Source of the DNA: Ganoderma boninense
Lineage: Eukaryota > Basidiomycota > Agaricomycetes > Polyporales > Polyporaceae
Assembly (NCBI GenBank): GCA_002900995.3
Contig: CM035305.1
Span: 1,968,467-2,032,466, forward strand
Reading direction: 5' to 3'
DNA length: 64,000 nucleotides
Shown here: positions 44,387-56,477 of the stretch, in pieces
Position numbering within the stretch: position 1 is the stretch's first letter
Layout of the letters: every line of letters begins with the position of its first letter
Notes under the pieces: model-generated
What the model was told of the DNA's origin: nothing
Database searches by the model: none
Seen by the model: only the letters and a program-made list of their open reading frames with translations
Position numbers and translations under genes: made by a program

Positions 44387-46227
44387 ATGATCACCTCCCT
44401 CCCCCCTCGCACTGGCGAAGCAGAGCTCGATCCCGATGCCAAGCCCCTGCTCACCCATTCAAATGAGCCCAGCGCGGCTTCACACGAGTTCCACAATCCC
44501 GTCTACCAGCCCGAATACACCTACAGCTACACGGATGAGAACTTCAACCACTACCCCAGTGGTCCCGCCCAGTCCGACAACAAGCTCGACGAACCGTTCA
44601 CTCCCAAGCCCGAGACGTACAACCAGCCCCAGGAATATGCCCGCCAGACGCGTTATGAAGACATGGGTGCGTTTACTCTATTTCTGCGCCAAGTGCCTCA
44701 CTGACGTCCAACTAGACATCGCCGAGGAATCGTTTACCATCCCCGCCGCCAAGTCAGCAGAGATGATGAACAAGAGGCCAAACCCGTTCCAACGGTATTT
44801 CGGTCTGTACCCATTGGCTCAGCGGATAGAAGATAAGAAGCGGGGCGTTGGTGTTCAGGCATTCCCTATAGCTGGTGCGTACCTCACCCGCTCTTGTGAT
44901 GGGCCTCGCTTAACCTAGCACAGCATGGGCATTGGCTGCGGCCATGTTGGGTGTCCTCATCTATGAGCTGGTGACGAACCAGAGGGCCCAGGGAACGCCC
45001 TTCTCGTTCAAGGTGTGCGCCACTTGTTGCAAACATCCATTCAGTCTGACTCCGGTCTAGCCTGTCGTAAATCCCATGCTGGGGCCTACTTCCTCAGCAC
45101 TGATTCAACTTGGGGCACGGTTCCCGCCATGTATGAAGAACGTTTCAGACTTCCCCGTGACAACGGCCGTTCCTTGTAAGTCTCGACCACCCAGCCCCTC
45201 CCTAACTTCCCTAAATATATGCTGTCGTCTAGGCCTTAACGACACGGCCAACCCTGCTACGGAACTTTGTTCATTGGAGGATATTTGCGGGTTTGGCGGA
45301 TTCCATAATCAGGAGCCGGACCAGTGGTTCAGGTGCGTTTGCTGAGACTTAACACTCGCCTGGAAATGCCGACACCTCGATCTACAGGTTTATCACACCC
45401 ATTTTCCTTCATGCTGGCCTGATCCATTTTCTGTTGAACATGCTCGCTCAATTGACCGTGTCTGCGCAAGTTGAGCGAGAAATGGGGACGATCGCATTCC
45501 TCATTCTTTACTTCGCTGCAGGAATATTTGGGTACGGCTGCCTGCTTTACTTTCTGTGCATATCTTGTTCACGAGAAGACAGGAACGTTCTTGGTGGCAA
45601 CTTCTCTTTGGTCGGCTCGCCCTCCGTGGGTGCCAGTGGTGCAATTTTCGGGACTGTTGCAGTGAGTGTATGAATACGAGGATGCGACTGACCATATGGG
45701 CTAATCGATGTGTTTCAGGTTGCCTGGGTTGACCTTTTCGCGCACTGGAGGTACACATACCAGCCAGGCAAAAAACTAGTGTTCATGCTCATCGAGTTAA
45801 TTATCGGTGTCGCCATTGGTTTCATCCCTTGTAAGCCGGTAATTTCTGCACCTGGATCTTGATGAGCACTGCTGAGGTACTTCACGGTAGATGTGGACAA
45901 CTTTGCGCACCTTGGGGGCCTGCTCATGGGTCTCCTGGTTGGTATGGCTCTGTACCCAATAATTAGCCCATCTACCCGCCATCGGACGATCGTAATCGCA
46001 TTGCGACTCCTTGCCGTTCCGTTGGCGATTGTTCTATTCGTGGTTCTCATCCGCAACTTCTACACATCGGATCCCTACGCAGCATGCACGTGGTGTCGAT
46101 ACCTGTCATGCATCCCAACGTCCTCGAACAACCACTGCAAAGGGTAAGTCCGCATTGGGCCTCGCAGTTTTTCGACTTCGTCTAATGGTACCCTCGTAGG
46201 ACCGGATTCTCGTCGGGCTCTGTCTAA
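44387..46227 (+). CDS. Rhomboid family intramembrane serine protease
   Basis: A multi-exon gene from MITSLPPRTGEAELDPDAKP to a short last exon ending FSSGSV (TAA 46225-46227). A disordered Tyr/Pro-rich cytosolic N-terminus of ~150 residues precedes the first membrane segment (AWALAAAMLGVLIYELV). The lumenal loop holds conserved cysteines and GFHNQEPDQWF. Then come RFITPIFLHAGLIHFLLNML (His-x-Asn region), the catalytic serine motif GASGAIFGTVAVAW, and the catalytic histidine in VDNFAHLGGLLMGLLVG. A last membrane segment and a cysteine-containing tail (CTWCRYLSCIPTSSNNHC) follow. All residues of the Ser-His dyad are present, so it should be an active secretory-pathway rhomboid cleaving membrane proteins. 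Sub-type is not assigned. Confidence 0.92.
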
Positions 46228-46707
46228 ACTCGTAACGCCTTGATCCTGTTACGCTGGGCCCTAGTGGCATCGATTTGCAAGCTGCTATATACCGCATACG
46301 TTGTATTTTTCGGACAGTCAGATTTTTTTCTTCACGTTACTTTTCGGACGCTATGGTCGGACTAGACAACTTTACGAAAGTTACCCTGAACTCAATGAAG
46401 GACTTCGCAGCAGCATACGGTAGCTTATATCATCACAATGCATGTTTAGAACGTTAGATGCGTTCGTAATCATTATGTTGCCAGTTGCCGTGCACGATGA
46501 CCTGAAGCGAGTACCTGGAGCCTACAAACTTTACGCACCCGCGCGCTTTGTCCACCTTCCACCCAGCCACCACTTCGACCCGATCACCTTTCGGAGAGCA
46601 GGCTGTATTTCCATTCCAGCATACGCCTTCACAAGCGACACAAAACCTTCTCGATGCCATCACGCTGTTGAAAGCCTACTTTCAATTGGCACACCAGACA
46701 CGACGTT
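46228..46707. other. Intergenic stretch, no gene
   Basis: 480 bases between the rhomboid stop and the Cas1-type start, with no supported feature. Both genes are on the plus strand. Confidence 0.5.
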
Positions 46708-49611
46708 ATGCATCCGAAGCGCTTCCAGTTCTCGTTCAACCCTCTATGGCCACACTACTTGTCATGGGCATCCATCGCCATAGCTATTGTCCTCGGTCTC
46801 CTTCGTTATGGTGTCGTTGGTGCGTTACGTGCTGGCTCTTTCCCCGCGCCTACCTTTGATGTATCCGTCCACCGTATTTCTAGACCGTCCAGACCCACTT
46901 CACTGCAACGCTTTACTCTCGGAGGGTCGATGGTTAGAGGCAAAGTTTCGGAATTGGCAGCCCAGTGGTGCGTCGCTTTATCTTGATTTGTACTTCTTCC
47001 GCTAAGTTTTGGGACGTCAGGTTGCATGATGTACCAGTACCAAGCCAAGGACGTCTCGACATGCATGAAGTCAAGGCGCGTGGTGTTCATTGGAGATTCC
47101 GTCACTCGACAGCTGTACTTCCAATTCGCCCACATTGTGGACAAGAGCCTCCCCTCAGGTCCACCAGACGACGAGCACAAGCATATGGACTACACATTCA
47201 CGTCCAACACGGACGTCCAACTCTTCTTCCACTGGGACCCCTTCTTGAACTCCAGCGACACCCACGCACTCTTGCACCCTCTTGGACGGACTTCTCCTTC
47301 AGAAACACCTGTTCTGTTGGTCGTTGGTTCCGGACTCTGGTATCTTCGCTACGTCCAATCCGGTGGCCTCCCTGCTTGGGAAGCAACCATGGAGTCTATC
47401 CTTGGGGCCATCTCTCAAGCACATTCCCCCCTCGCGGATCGTGTCGTCGTGCTCCCCATCGAGGACGTAATATCATCGAAGCTCTCTGCGGATCGCGCCG
47501 CCTCCATGCATGCATCGGACATCGACGCCATGAACTCGGACTTACTTCACAGGATACAGCCTGCTGCGCTCCGCGACCCGTTTTCCTTCCTCCCTATTCC
47601 GATTCCTCGCCCTATCGGAATGCCGGTGTCATTGCCACTGGTGTTCAATCAGATGTTGCACCCGTCGCAGACTCAGGACGGATTGCACTTCTCCGACCCT
47701 GTTGTGGGTATGCAGGCTCAGGTGCTCCTGAATTTGCAATGCAACGACATCTTGCCGAAGAAGTTCCCCTTTGACAAGACGTGCTGTCGCTCCTACCCTT
47801 GGCCTGCTCCGCTGCACCTACTTTTACTTGCCGGGATTGTGCTCTGGGGTCCGGTGAACTGGTTGCTCGCCCGCAGATTCAGTGAGTGCCCACCTGACGG
47901 AGCTTCTCGCCTCCACTGACTGTCTTCTTGCTCAGGCCCTCGTTCTTCCGGTCTCCCCTTGATTAAGGATGACGAAATTCCTGCACTCGTGTTCAGCTTT
48001 GCCACTGCTATCATCTTCCTGGCAGACCGCACTGGGTACTGGTTGAAGGAACAGAAGCAGTTTGATCACTGGATGTTCGCGTTCTTGACACTCTTGAGTC
48101 TTGCTCTCGGGCTCCTCACGGTGACGCGCGGAGACAAAGATCTTGGATTCTTGAACAGGGAACAGACGGATGAGTGGAAGGGCTGGATGCAAAGTTTGTT
48201 CATTGTGCCTTCGTCTGTCTGCGCGGTTCCTCACTGTCTTTCTTGATCATGCAGTTGCAATCTTAATATATCATTACACTGGAGCATCGAAGATCTCCGG
48301 CATTTACAACCCCATACGAGTCCTTGTGGCGGCATACCTATTCATGACGGGCTACGGCCACACCACCTTCTACATAAAAAAAGCTGACTTCGGGCTGCTA
48401 CGCGTCGCTCAAGTGGGTCTCCTCTGCGTGCTACTCTACGATTCCACTCACAATTTTCTTCTTAGGTCTTGGTCCGGCTCAACCTGCTTACACTATTGCT
48501 CGCCTATACCATGAACACCGATTACCTCTACTACTACTTCGCACCTTTGGTGTCCCTGTGGTATCTGATCATTTACGGGACCATGGCAATCGGCGCACAA
48601 TTCAACGACCGGACACCGTTCCTGGTTGTCAAGCTCCTCCTTTCCATGGCTGTTGTGACGATGTTCATGAGCCAACAATGGCTGCTCGAAGCCTTCTTCC
48701 AGTTCCTCGAGCGCTTCTGTGCAATCCACTGGGACGCTCGCGAATGGGCCTTCCGCGTCAACCTCGATCTCTGGATCGTATACTTCGGGATGTTCACCGC
48801 ACTCGCCGTGATCAAGATCCGCGACTATCGTCTCACTGATAATCCCCTTTGGTCACTCTCAGTGAAAATCGCCTCAGGGGTCTCTGCAGTCATCCTGCTC
48901 TGGTTCTTCGCATTCGAGCTATCTCAGCCGAATAAATTCGTCTACAACGGATGGCACCCCTACGTATCCTTCCTGCCTGTCGGTGCGTTCGTCGTCCTGC
49001 GAAACGCGAACGTCGTACTGCGTTCTGGCTCTTCGCGCCTGTTCGCTTTCATCGGGACGTGCTCTTTGGAGACGTTCATCATCCAGTACCATCTTTGGCT
49101 CGCTGGCGATACCAAGGGTATCCTTGTCGTCCTGCCGGGGCGCCACTCTCGCCCCCTCAACTTTGTCCTCACCGCCATTGTCTTCATCTACGTTTCTCAT
49201 CTCATGGCAAAAGCGACCGGGGACGTCACCAACTGGATATGTGGTTCGCCGAAGAAGAACGTGTCGTTGCCCACGACATCTCAGCAGGGGAATGGCCGTT
49301 CTCAGAGGCCCGAAGTGCCTCCCGCATCACAGTCCCAGCAGAGTCAAGAGGTGATCTTCATGGTCCGTCAGGACCAAGAAGAGGAGCGGAAGGATCTTCA
49401 CGGGAACACCTTACCACCAGAGACCGACACTCCATCCCGTCCACCACCCCGCTGGATAGACCGTCTTGCGGAAGGTTCCACCACCACCTCACCTTCATCC
49501 GGCTTCCGCGTGTGGTATGGCGAATCAGAATGGAACCCTGGCTTGAAAACCAAGCTACTGATCGGTATGGGCATTCTGTGGTTGCTGAACATCATGTGGC
49601 CTGCACCGTAG
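46708..49611 (+). CDS. Cas1-type polysaccharide/glycan O-acetyltransferase (PC-esterase plus 10-TM)
   Basis: Starts [20 protein letters not shown] with a first membrane anchor (exon 46708-46819, next from 46884). The lumenal PC-esterase (SGNH-like) domain has the block [20 protein letters not shown] (GDS with Ser nucleophile) and the Asp/His block TQDGLHFSD near residue 290. After a second membrane segment ([18 protein letters not shown]) comes a Cas1p-type multi-membrane domain: [55 protein letters not shown], a [20 protein letters not shown] block and [19 protein letters not shown]. The family includes Cryptococcus Cas1p (capsule O-acetylation) and human CASD1 (sialic acid 9-O-acetylation). 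The Golgi membrane is the likely site. The substrate here is unknown. The disordered cytosolic tail ends with another hydrophobic segment. Confidence 0.92.
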
Positions 49612-50360
49612 CCCAACAAGCCCTCGCTGCATCTACCGTTTCTCTTTTGCTTTTCTGACGATGCGGACGGACATATCTTACACGTAGAGCAGTATACACC
49701 ATATCATTCGCTTCATTGTAAAGACTCGACACAGGACTACGTACAGCACAATACCCAACATAGACTGTTCTTGGGCCCAAAGACGGCGTAAAAAGCGAAC
49801 TACAAAGCGAAGAGTTAGCAAAATTGTTGCCAGGGTACAACGCATGAGACGTCAGTATTAGCATGGTAATGATCGTCACTTCCCGTCCTTAAGACGGGTT
49901 CAGGACTTGACTCTATGTTTATTCATCACTCGAACAAGTGGAGACGATGCTCACCACATAAAACACGCCTGCGGGACCTGCAAGGAGAGCATTGGTAAGT
50001 TTCGAGCAAGATTTGAGGACGAGAGCTCAGAAATTTGGGTATATGATTCTACGTTCATCGACCCGTAGGTCTCGAAGTAGCGATTCATTTTCTCTCGTCA
50101 CCGCATGGACTACAAGATGGAATGTACGCACCGTCTGAATACTGAGGAGGGGACCTGGGAGACGTTGGCCACGGTGGTCTCAGACAAAGGCAAGCGCAAA
50201 AAGTTCGCTAAATGATGTGGATCACGTGTATGTTTTAGGGCAGGCAACAGGTGTCGCGTATCGCGCGCGGCTCAGGCGCCTTGCTTCTCTGCTTCCTCTC
50301 CTCTCGTCCGGTCTGCCGCTGGATATTCCACTGCTTCGTTTCGAGCATCCATACTAGACA
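49612..50360. other. Intergenic stretch, no gene
   Basis: 749 bases without a supported gene. The last ~100 bases before the Cut8 start are strongly C/T-rich (CTTCTCTGCTTCCTCTCCTC), a typical promoter-proximal pyrimidine tract. Confidence 0.5.
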
Positions 50361-51664
50361 ATGGCAAATGTCGTTACACACCCTCACCTGCAAGTCGGAT
50401 TCCACCCCGGACCCGTCGGCCATTCACCTTCACCACTAGGCTTTGGGTTCGGCCTTTCAACCACAGGGATGGTGCAAAGCTGGCCGTCTGCTGCCCCGCA
50501 TATGCAGCCATCACCCTGGACTACCTCGCCACAGTCATCGCAAGCCTCTCTTAGGACAAAGCGACGACATGAGCCAGAAGATGAGGATTGGGACGAGAGG
50601 ATGGACAGGAGTCCGACGCCGGAGAGGCCAAGGCGTGCGGTTCCGAAGCGAGCTCGCATGGCACCTGCCGCAACCTCGAGTGTTGGAAAGGAGCAGCAGC
50701 ATGCTGTGAAGGAGAATAAGCATCCATCGCAGAGCGAGGAGAATGATGTGGACGTGGGTTTTTTGCTCGGTAAGTGGTTAGGCCGGGGTGTCGTAAGCTC
50801 GTGGCTAATCGACAAACAGCGACTCTCCCCCCACAGTCTCTCCTACCACTGCTCACTTCGCTGATTGCCTCGCAACCTGCACTCAAGCCAACAATTCTTT
50901 CACTCATACCCCGCCCTACTCTCGATGCCGCTTTGCAGGGCCTGGCTAACTCGGCCCAAAAGCTCAAGGATGCATACCCCTACTCGAACCACCTGTTCTC
51001 ACAGCCACCACAGTCTTCGTTCAGCAACCCTGGCGGGTTTGGGAGCAGCCGCTCCTCCACCACGTCCTTTTCCGCTGGATTCGGGTTTGGCGCACGAGCC
51101 GTAGGCGGCGGTACAGGCTTCGGCGCGGCATCTTCCAGCGCGCCAAACGGCGGCATGCGAGAGGAGTACATAGTTTCTCGGCTCCGCCCCCACATCCAAG
51201 AATTTGTCTCTGCATGTCTCTCCTACCTTCCCTACTTCTCTATCGCCGCACCCTCCGAACCCGCATCGTCCTCGAGGTCCCAAGCTGCACAGTCCCATGC
51301 CTCCGCGCTTCGTCACCAGCACAAAGACAAACTACATCCCACCGAAACATACCTTTTCCTCGCCGCTCTCACGTCGCACATCCTGGCCCAACCTCCGCTC
51401 ACCCAGGCATCCCTTGTCCCCATGCTAGCCTCCCGTCTGACGGTAGAATGGCAGGCTTGGGTCGACCGTGTGGACCAGACTGTCAACCGCGAGGGCGGCA
51501 TGTTCGGCCGCGAGACGGTGCAGACGTGGGAACGGGGTTTGGACGAATTCGCTCAGGCGAAAGGCAACGGGATGGAGGTTTTGAAGGACATTCGCGATCG
51601 CTGGGTGTTCAAGGTCGGATGGCTCGTCGGACGTCAGCCTGCACACCCCATGGAAGAGCTTTAA
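50361..51664 (+). CDS. Cut8/STS1 family nuclear proteasome tether
   Basis: Two exons, 50361-50769 and 50820-51664 (intron 50 bases), make about 417 residues. The N-terminus is Pro/Ser-rich with a basic-acidic patch (LRTKRRHEPEDEDWDERM, PKRARMAP) that could be a nuclear localisation signal and, as in Cut8, a lysine-rich degron-like region. The folded part starts at LPPQSLLPLLTSLIASQPAL, then PTILSLIPRPTLDAALQGL, a Gly/Phe/Ser-rich insert, SRLRPHIQEFVSACLSYLPY, ETYLFLAALTSHIL and LTVEWQAWVDRVDQTVNREG to the end. This matches Cut8 of fission yeast and Sts1 of budding yeast, which anchor proteasomes at the nuclear envelope. Confidence 0.87.
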
Positions 51665-52544
51665 GCCCCCCACATCCGGTGCTCCCCCCCAGTTTGTGGT
51701 TATATGAACGCCGATTCCCCTCATAATTACTTCTACGCATCTTTCAGTCGGATCGCCCCGTCTCTCATCGACATTGCCCAGCGCTCAGCATTTGCATACA
51801 TAGTAGCTTGGTCCACCTTCTCGTGTTGTTATCTGCCTCACTTGCTCACGCGCATCTGTACAACTGCAATGCTTTCCCATTTATGACTTATGACAGCATG
51901 AATTAGCATGACACCATTGTATGTGGACGTGGGTCCAGGCTGGCTTGCAGGACAGAGTCCAATCCATATTCCATATTGACACTTGTTGTCGCCTGCGTCG
52001 TCGATCGGCTCGGAGCGCCGAACGGCCTGCACGTGGCGGCTTTTGGAGTTCATCGCAGGCGCCTGTTCAGTGCAGCAGTCTCGAGACACCGTACAACGAC
52101 CCAACCTGCTCTTTACTCGCCCTCGACGTCGACACCAGGCCAGGTCGGGGCTGGAATGCTCATGCATGCGCCGTCATGCACACTTGACTACCATCCTGCC
52201 CTCTCTGTCACTTGCTTCGGTGTTCCAAGCTGCTGCTGGCAGGGCGTGGACCAGGACACGACCAACGCGTGCATATCATCCGGCCAGTCTCCGAACGGTG
52301 GGGTCACATCCCAGCACCGTACGCACCGCATACGGAGACCATGACGTAGGAGGCGATAACGGTGAGCCATCGTCCTCCACGACACCGTACGTGCTTCCTA
52401 GTTTTGCACCCCATTCTACCTCACCTCACTGTACGTAGGACGACACATTGTGCGCCGTCCACATTCGCTCGCGAAGCTCGATTACGCGTCCATCTGTCCG
52501 CTCCCTCATCCGCCGTGTATCCAGCTGCGACGGAGCCCGACAAC
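51665..52544. other. Intergenic stretch, no gene
   Basis: 880 bases between two plus-strand genes. The downstream ORF is open upstream of the chosen start to about 52362, but that part has no conserved feature. No RNA gene seen. Confidence 0.45.
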
Positions 52545-54029
52545 ATGGCGCACGATGCGGCGGACAATCGCGAGCCTGCTGGTGATGATTCTCCGCTATC
52601 CCATATCCCGAGACGACACGCTGCCCTATCCGCCTACATTCGCTCCTCAACCTCTCACGACCGTGCATCTTCAGACGGCACGCTTTCCTGCCGCCCCACG
52701 TATGAAGATGATCCGCCATGGGAAGAGGTGCGAAATTTCGACTCCGAGCCGGAGCCCTCGCAGGTCATCCCAGGAAGGCTCCCCACGTCCAACGATGTAT
52801 CTGCCAACAGGCCACCGGGCATGCCGCATCCGTCGACGCCGAGGGATCTGTACGAGAACCTTGTCCGCACCATTACGTCGAACCGTCGCGTCGACCTGTC
52901 CACCCTGTTCGAATACCACGCGGCTTTCCCTACCCTACACTCGACTGCCTCGTTCAACATCCTGATCAGGTGCGCTATTCGGCACGCAAGCTTCGGCACG
53001 GTCTCGCAGCTGCTCCATCGGATGGTGCAAGAAGGCGTCTCAGGAAACGAAGAGACCCGGGCGCTGCGCGTACGAGGCTTGGTGCGTTCCGGGCGATGGG
53101 GCCAAGCATGGAGGGAAGAGCTGGAGCTGATGCGAGGGGGGGGTCAAGGGCTCCCGCTGTCGGTTTGGCTCGAGCTCCTGGGGTCGGTGAAACGGGGCGC
53201 AATTATGGACAACAGCTACGTGCGTCCTCGAGGTCAGGCCAGCCGTCTCCAGACGCCAGACCCGTCGGTGGTCACCGGGCGGCTGCACGCACTCATGGAC
53301 CACCCTCCTCTGCCCGTCAGCGCCGATAGTGGCGAACCCCATCCGGTACAGGTGGTTCACGCCGTTGTGCGTGCTCTCCTGGTCGCGGAGCAGCGGCGGG
53401 AGGCGGCGATCGAGATCACGAAGCGATACTTCAAAACGTTGCCGCGTGAATTGGATGAAGAATGGCGAGGGGCCTGTCTTGGGATCATCGACCTACACAT
53501 GGCGCTTGGACGTACGCGTAAACTATCGGAACACTTTGCGGCACTCAAGACACTCTTCGCTTTCCTCGAGATGCACGACGCCTTCCGGCCGACCTCGGCA
53601 ACACTGTTTCTCCTCCTCCAGACGCTCGCTCCCGCGAAGGACTGTGGCCGACGTGCAGATAGACTCGTCCGCTCGTTCGAGAACCGCTGGGGCACGGACA
53701 TCATTGACCTCAAGGTCTGTCGCCGGTGGGCTTCCCTCTGGCTCAAACAAGGCAACCCCCAGCGCGCCGACGCCGTCCTCCACGCACACGATCATCTCCT
53801 CACTGCTCACACACAATCGATGGCCGGAGAAGAACCGGATTCCCTGCGGCAATCTCATTGGCTGGACGTGCACAGGACGTCACGACCGAGCAGGGAGCGG
53901 TGGCTCTGGCGTTTGGTCCGAAGGCGAATATGGGGGGAGAAGGTGCGCCGTTCCGGACAGGCTCCTTCGCGAGATTTTTTGTCCAACGGACGAGGAAATG
54001 TACAGCTTGATGGGCAGTCGCGAACGTAA
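52545..54029 (+). CDS. Helical-repeat (PPR-like) protein, function unassigned
   Basis: A single-exon frame of 494 codons from MAHDAADNREPAGDDSPLSH. The first ~100 residues are disordered. From about residue 100 there are paired helices that look like degenerate pentatricopeptide repeats: DLYENLVRTITSNRRVDLST, STASFNILIRCAIRHASFGT, VSQLLHRMVQEGVSGNEETR and ALRVRGLVRSGRWGQAWREE. Later are ACLGIIDLHMALGRTRKLSE and ATLFLLLQTLAPAKDCGRRA. Fungal PPR-like proteins usually act on mitochondrial RNA, but no clear presequence is seen here, so the role is open. An upstream extension of the frame to 52362 exists; the Met at 52545 was chosen because the sequence before it has no protein-like character. Confidence 0.65.
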   Translation: MAHDAADNREPAGDDSPLSHIPRRHAALSAYIRSSTSHDRASSDGTLSCRPTYEDDPPWEEVRNFDSEPEPSQVIPGRLPTSNDVSANRPPGMPHPSTPRDLYENLVRTITSNRRVDLSTLFEYHAAFPTLHSTASFNILIRCAIRHASFGTVSQLLHRMVQEGVSGNEETRALRVRGLVRSGRWGQAWREELELMRGGGQGLPLSVWLELLGSVKRGAIMDNSYVRPRGQASRLQTPDPSVVTGRLHALMDHPPLPVSADSGEPHPVQVVHAVVRALLVAEQRREAAIEITKRYFKTLPRELDEEWRGACLGIIDLHMALGRTRKLSEHFAALKTLFAFLEMHDAFRPTSATLFLLLQTLAPAKDCGRRADRLVRSFENRWGTDIIDLKVCRRWASLWLKQGNPQRADAVLHAHDHLLTAHTQSMAGEEPDSLRQSHWLDVHRTSRPSRERWLWRLVRRRIWGEKVRRSGQAPSRDFLSNGRGNVQLDGQSRT

Positions 54030-55606
54030 TGTCTGCAGGCTATAAAATGTTACCCTAATTGGTTTCCCCGTTCGCGCAGTCGTGTGCGCCATCCTGAGGC
54101 GCGTCCTGGCGCGTCGGGGTTCAGATGGTCGCTCTGTTTGAAAACGACGGGCGCGGACAACGAGCATGGTGCTCGCGGAGCAACAATCAAGTGGGGGCAG
54201 TGGATGTTCGCGTAAGTGTGCCCTGATCCGTGCCATTTCCCTGGATACCCGACGGGGCAGGGAGATGGGTTGAGCACGGGTTTTGCTGCATGTGCAAATC
54301 CCCGACGCACAACCTGCGGACGTCGTTCCTGGCGCGAGGGGGCGGACGTCAGAGCGACATTCGCTTCGTGGCGCGATCCACATGGGATGACCTCGTGGCG
54401 GACCCAGCCCAGCGCACGAGAGCGAGGGGGAAAGTCGATGGGGGCCGAGGACCGCTGCGGGCGAAGTGGCCTAGCGACTAGTGGGCATGCTGCGAGCGCA
54501 GGGGGTTATGTCTGGCGGGCGGGGCAGGGCCAGGGAGAGCGAGGACGGCACGACGGCTGGTGGGGCGCGTCGGGGTGCGAGTGCAGATAAATTTTCGCAG
54601 TCCGAGGAATGTGTACACAAGTGCAGGGGCGCCTACGGGCTGTACATAGTGGACCACTGCCCGCGGGGGTTGCCATATTGGGGGGCCCGGCAGGTACAGA
54701 TCTGATGGATCTGGCGTGCGTCAAGCTGCAGCCACAGAGTCGAACGGCGAATTCCCTGGGCTGGAGGACAATTAAACAAGAAATTAGACTCTCCCCCGGT
54801 CGAGGCCACCCCCACGTGCAGCCTCCCCTGATCCCACAGTTTCCACTCGACGTCGGGTCGCCCAGCCGGCCTTGGAGGGCGGCGACACTCATGGCCTCGT
54901 TCAAGGGCACCTCCCCTCGCCCTCCTGAGAAACCGCTTAGGTGGCCAGCAGCCGACAGCATCGGCCTGATTGCAGGCGACTCACGGTGTGTTCGATACAT
55001 TGCCCTGTGAACATGCTGCGAGTCGAAACAGAACTGACCGAAGTTCTCTCCTAGGCCTCAGCTCCTGCTGTCGTGCCGTCCAATTCGCCGGCGACGACGA
55101 CAACGGCCTCTGTCTACGTCAGGGAATCGTGCATCCCTTCTTTCACGCCCCTCCCGGCGTCGTGCGGCGTCGTGCGGCGTCGGAGATGCGAATAGGCCAT
55201 GGAATCTTTCGCTGAGATTGGTATCCGCCCAGATCTTGCGCTGTCGCGCCTCAGATCCGCTCCCAAATCTCAACGGGCCCCCACTCTTTTCGGCCCCACC
55301 TGGCAGCATGACACGGACCGGTCGAATATGTCCAAGCCCCCGAAAACGCCGTCTGTGCAACCAGCCTTGGCGGCGCCAGCCTCGTCCAGCGCCATCCACG
55401 CTCAGGCCGTCCCACTCGTTGCCCGATCAATGCCCCATCTCCCCCGTTCGGCATAATTTCTGCAGGTGTCATCGAAACCCCGCACTGAGGCTGCTGTCAA
55501 CCGAACACCCTCAGCTCTCCCGACCCCGGCCTCCTTCATAAAGCCCACGTCGTCCAGTCTGGACCCTCAGAGGTGTGTAAACCACAGCCCGCAAACCCGC
55601 CGCACA
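54030..55606. other. GC-rich intergenic stretch, no gene recognised
   Basis: About 1.6 kb with strong purine bias on the plus strand around 54,300-54,600 and pyrimidine bias towards the next gene. Short frames overlap in several registers and none carries a domain. The frame upstream of 55607 stays open to 55466, so the next protein could start earlier. Confidence 0.4.
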
Positions 55607-56477
55607 ATGTCTCACTCCAGATATCCCATCCCCCCGCCCGAAAAGTACCTCGGCCTCTCCACCACCAGCGTGGGCTGCGGCCCCGGAGGCGGCACCCCCA
55701 TGATCGCGTACGTCCCACCCGACTCCACCACCCTCGCCGTCGTCCATGCCGCCCTTGGCACTCACCATCCTTGCTTCGCAGTCGCGTTGCCCTCGTAGAC
55801 TATCGAGGACAAGTCGTCTTCTCGGCCTACATACTCCCGACCAACCCCGTCACCGACTACCGCACGAGCTCCACCGGCATCCGACCGGAGGACTTGCAGC
55901 CGGGCGAGTGGTCCTCTTTGACTTATTTGTGATTTGCTCTAACTTTCTCCGTCACAACGTGCAGGGTCGGCATTGCCTTGGAGGGATGTCCAACAACGTG
56001 TCGCCCAATTAATTAAGGACAAAATCATCGTAGGGCACACCCTCTGGCAAGATTTGTCAGGTGAGCCTGATGGGAAACGCCAACTCTGAAAAAGATTTCA
56101 GTTTGCTGACGCATAATACTATCTACATCCGTTTAGTGCTCGGAATCCGCCATGCAGCTGTGGCCACGCGGGATGTTGCTTTGTACCAGCCATTCCGCAA
56201 CGCCCTTCGCTCGACCAATCATGTCATTGGTCTTCCGACCCTCATGTGGCAATTAATGCGCCGAAGGGTCCAAGAAACTCACGTATGCCCGGTGTGTACC
56301 GTCCTCGGAAATTTCTTGTATTAAAGTCCGAACTCAAGTCATCTCCGGCAGCTGGAGAATGCGCGTGCAGCGTTGGACTTGTACCGCTCTCACTCCGACG
56401 AATGGGAATCGACGATCGCAAAAGGACAGTGGCCGTCCTTCCTTCCCCCGAGCACTTTCTCCCGGTGCTATCAGTGA
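55607..56477 (+). CDS. REX4/ISG20-like 3'-5' exonuclease-fold protein, first catalytic motif missing
   Basis: Exons 55607-55707, 55782-55903, 55965-56060, 56137-56291 and 56352-56477 give exactly 200 codons. Order of blocks: KYLGLSTTSVGCGPGG, ARVALVDYRGQVVFSAYILP, TNPVTDYRTSSTGI, KIIVGHTLWQDLS, ATRDVALYQPFR and ENARAALDLYRSHSDEWE. This is the layout of the REX4/ISG20 DEDDh exonuclease family. The Exo I motif, normally D-C-E in an LDCEMVG-like strand, reads LSTTSVG and lacks both acids. The Asp residues of motifs II (GHTLWQDL) and III (TRDVALYQPFR) remain. It is therefore probably catalytically impaired or has another role. The second intron uses a GC donor (55904-55905). An upstream in-frame Met (55466) would add ~47 residues. 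Confidence 0.8.

Noticed and set aside
46965..47774. Plus-strand frame of 269 codons overlapping the Cas1-type gene
   Set aside because: It is a shifted frame of the PC-esterase exon. The main frame carries the GDSVTRQ and DGLHFSD motifs.
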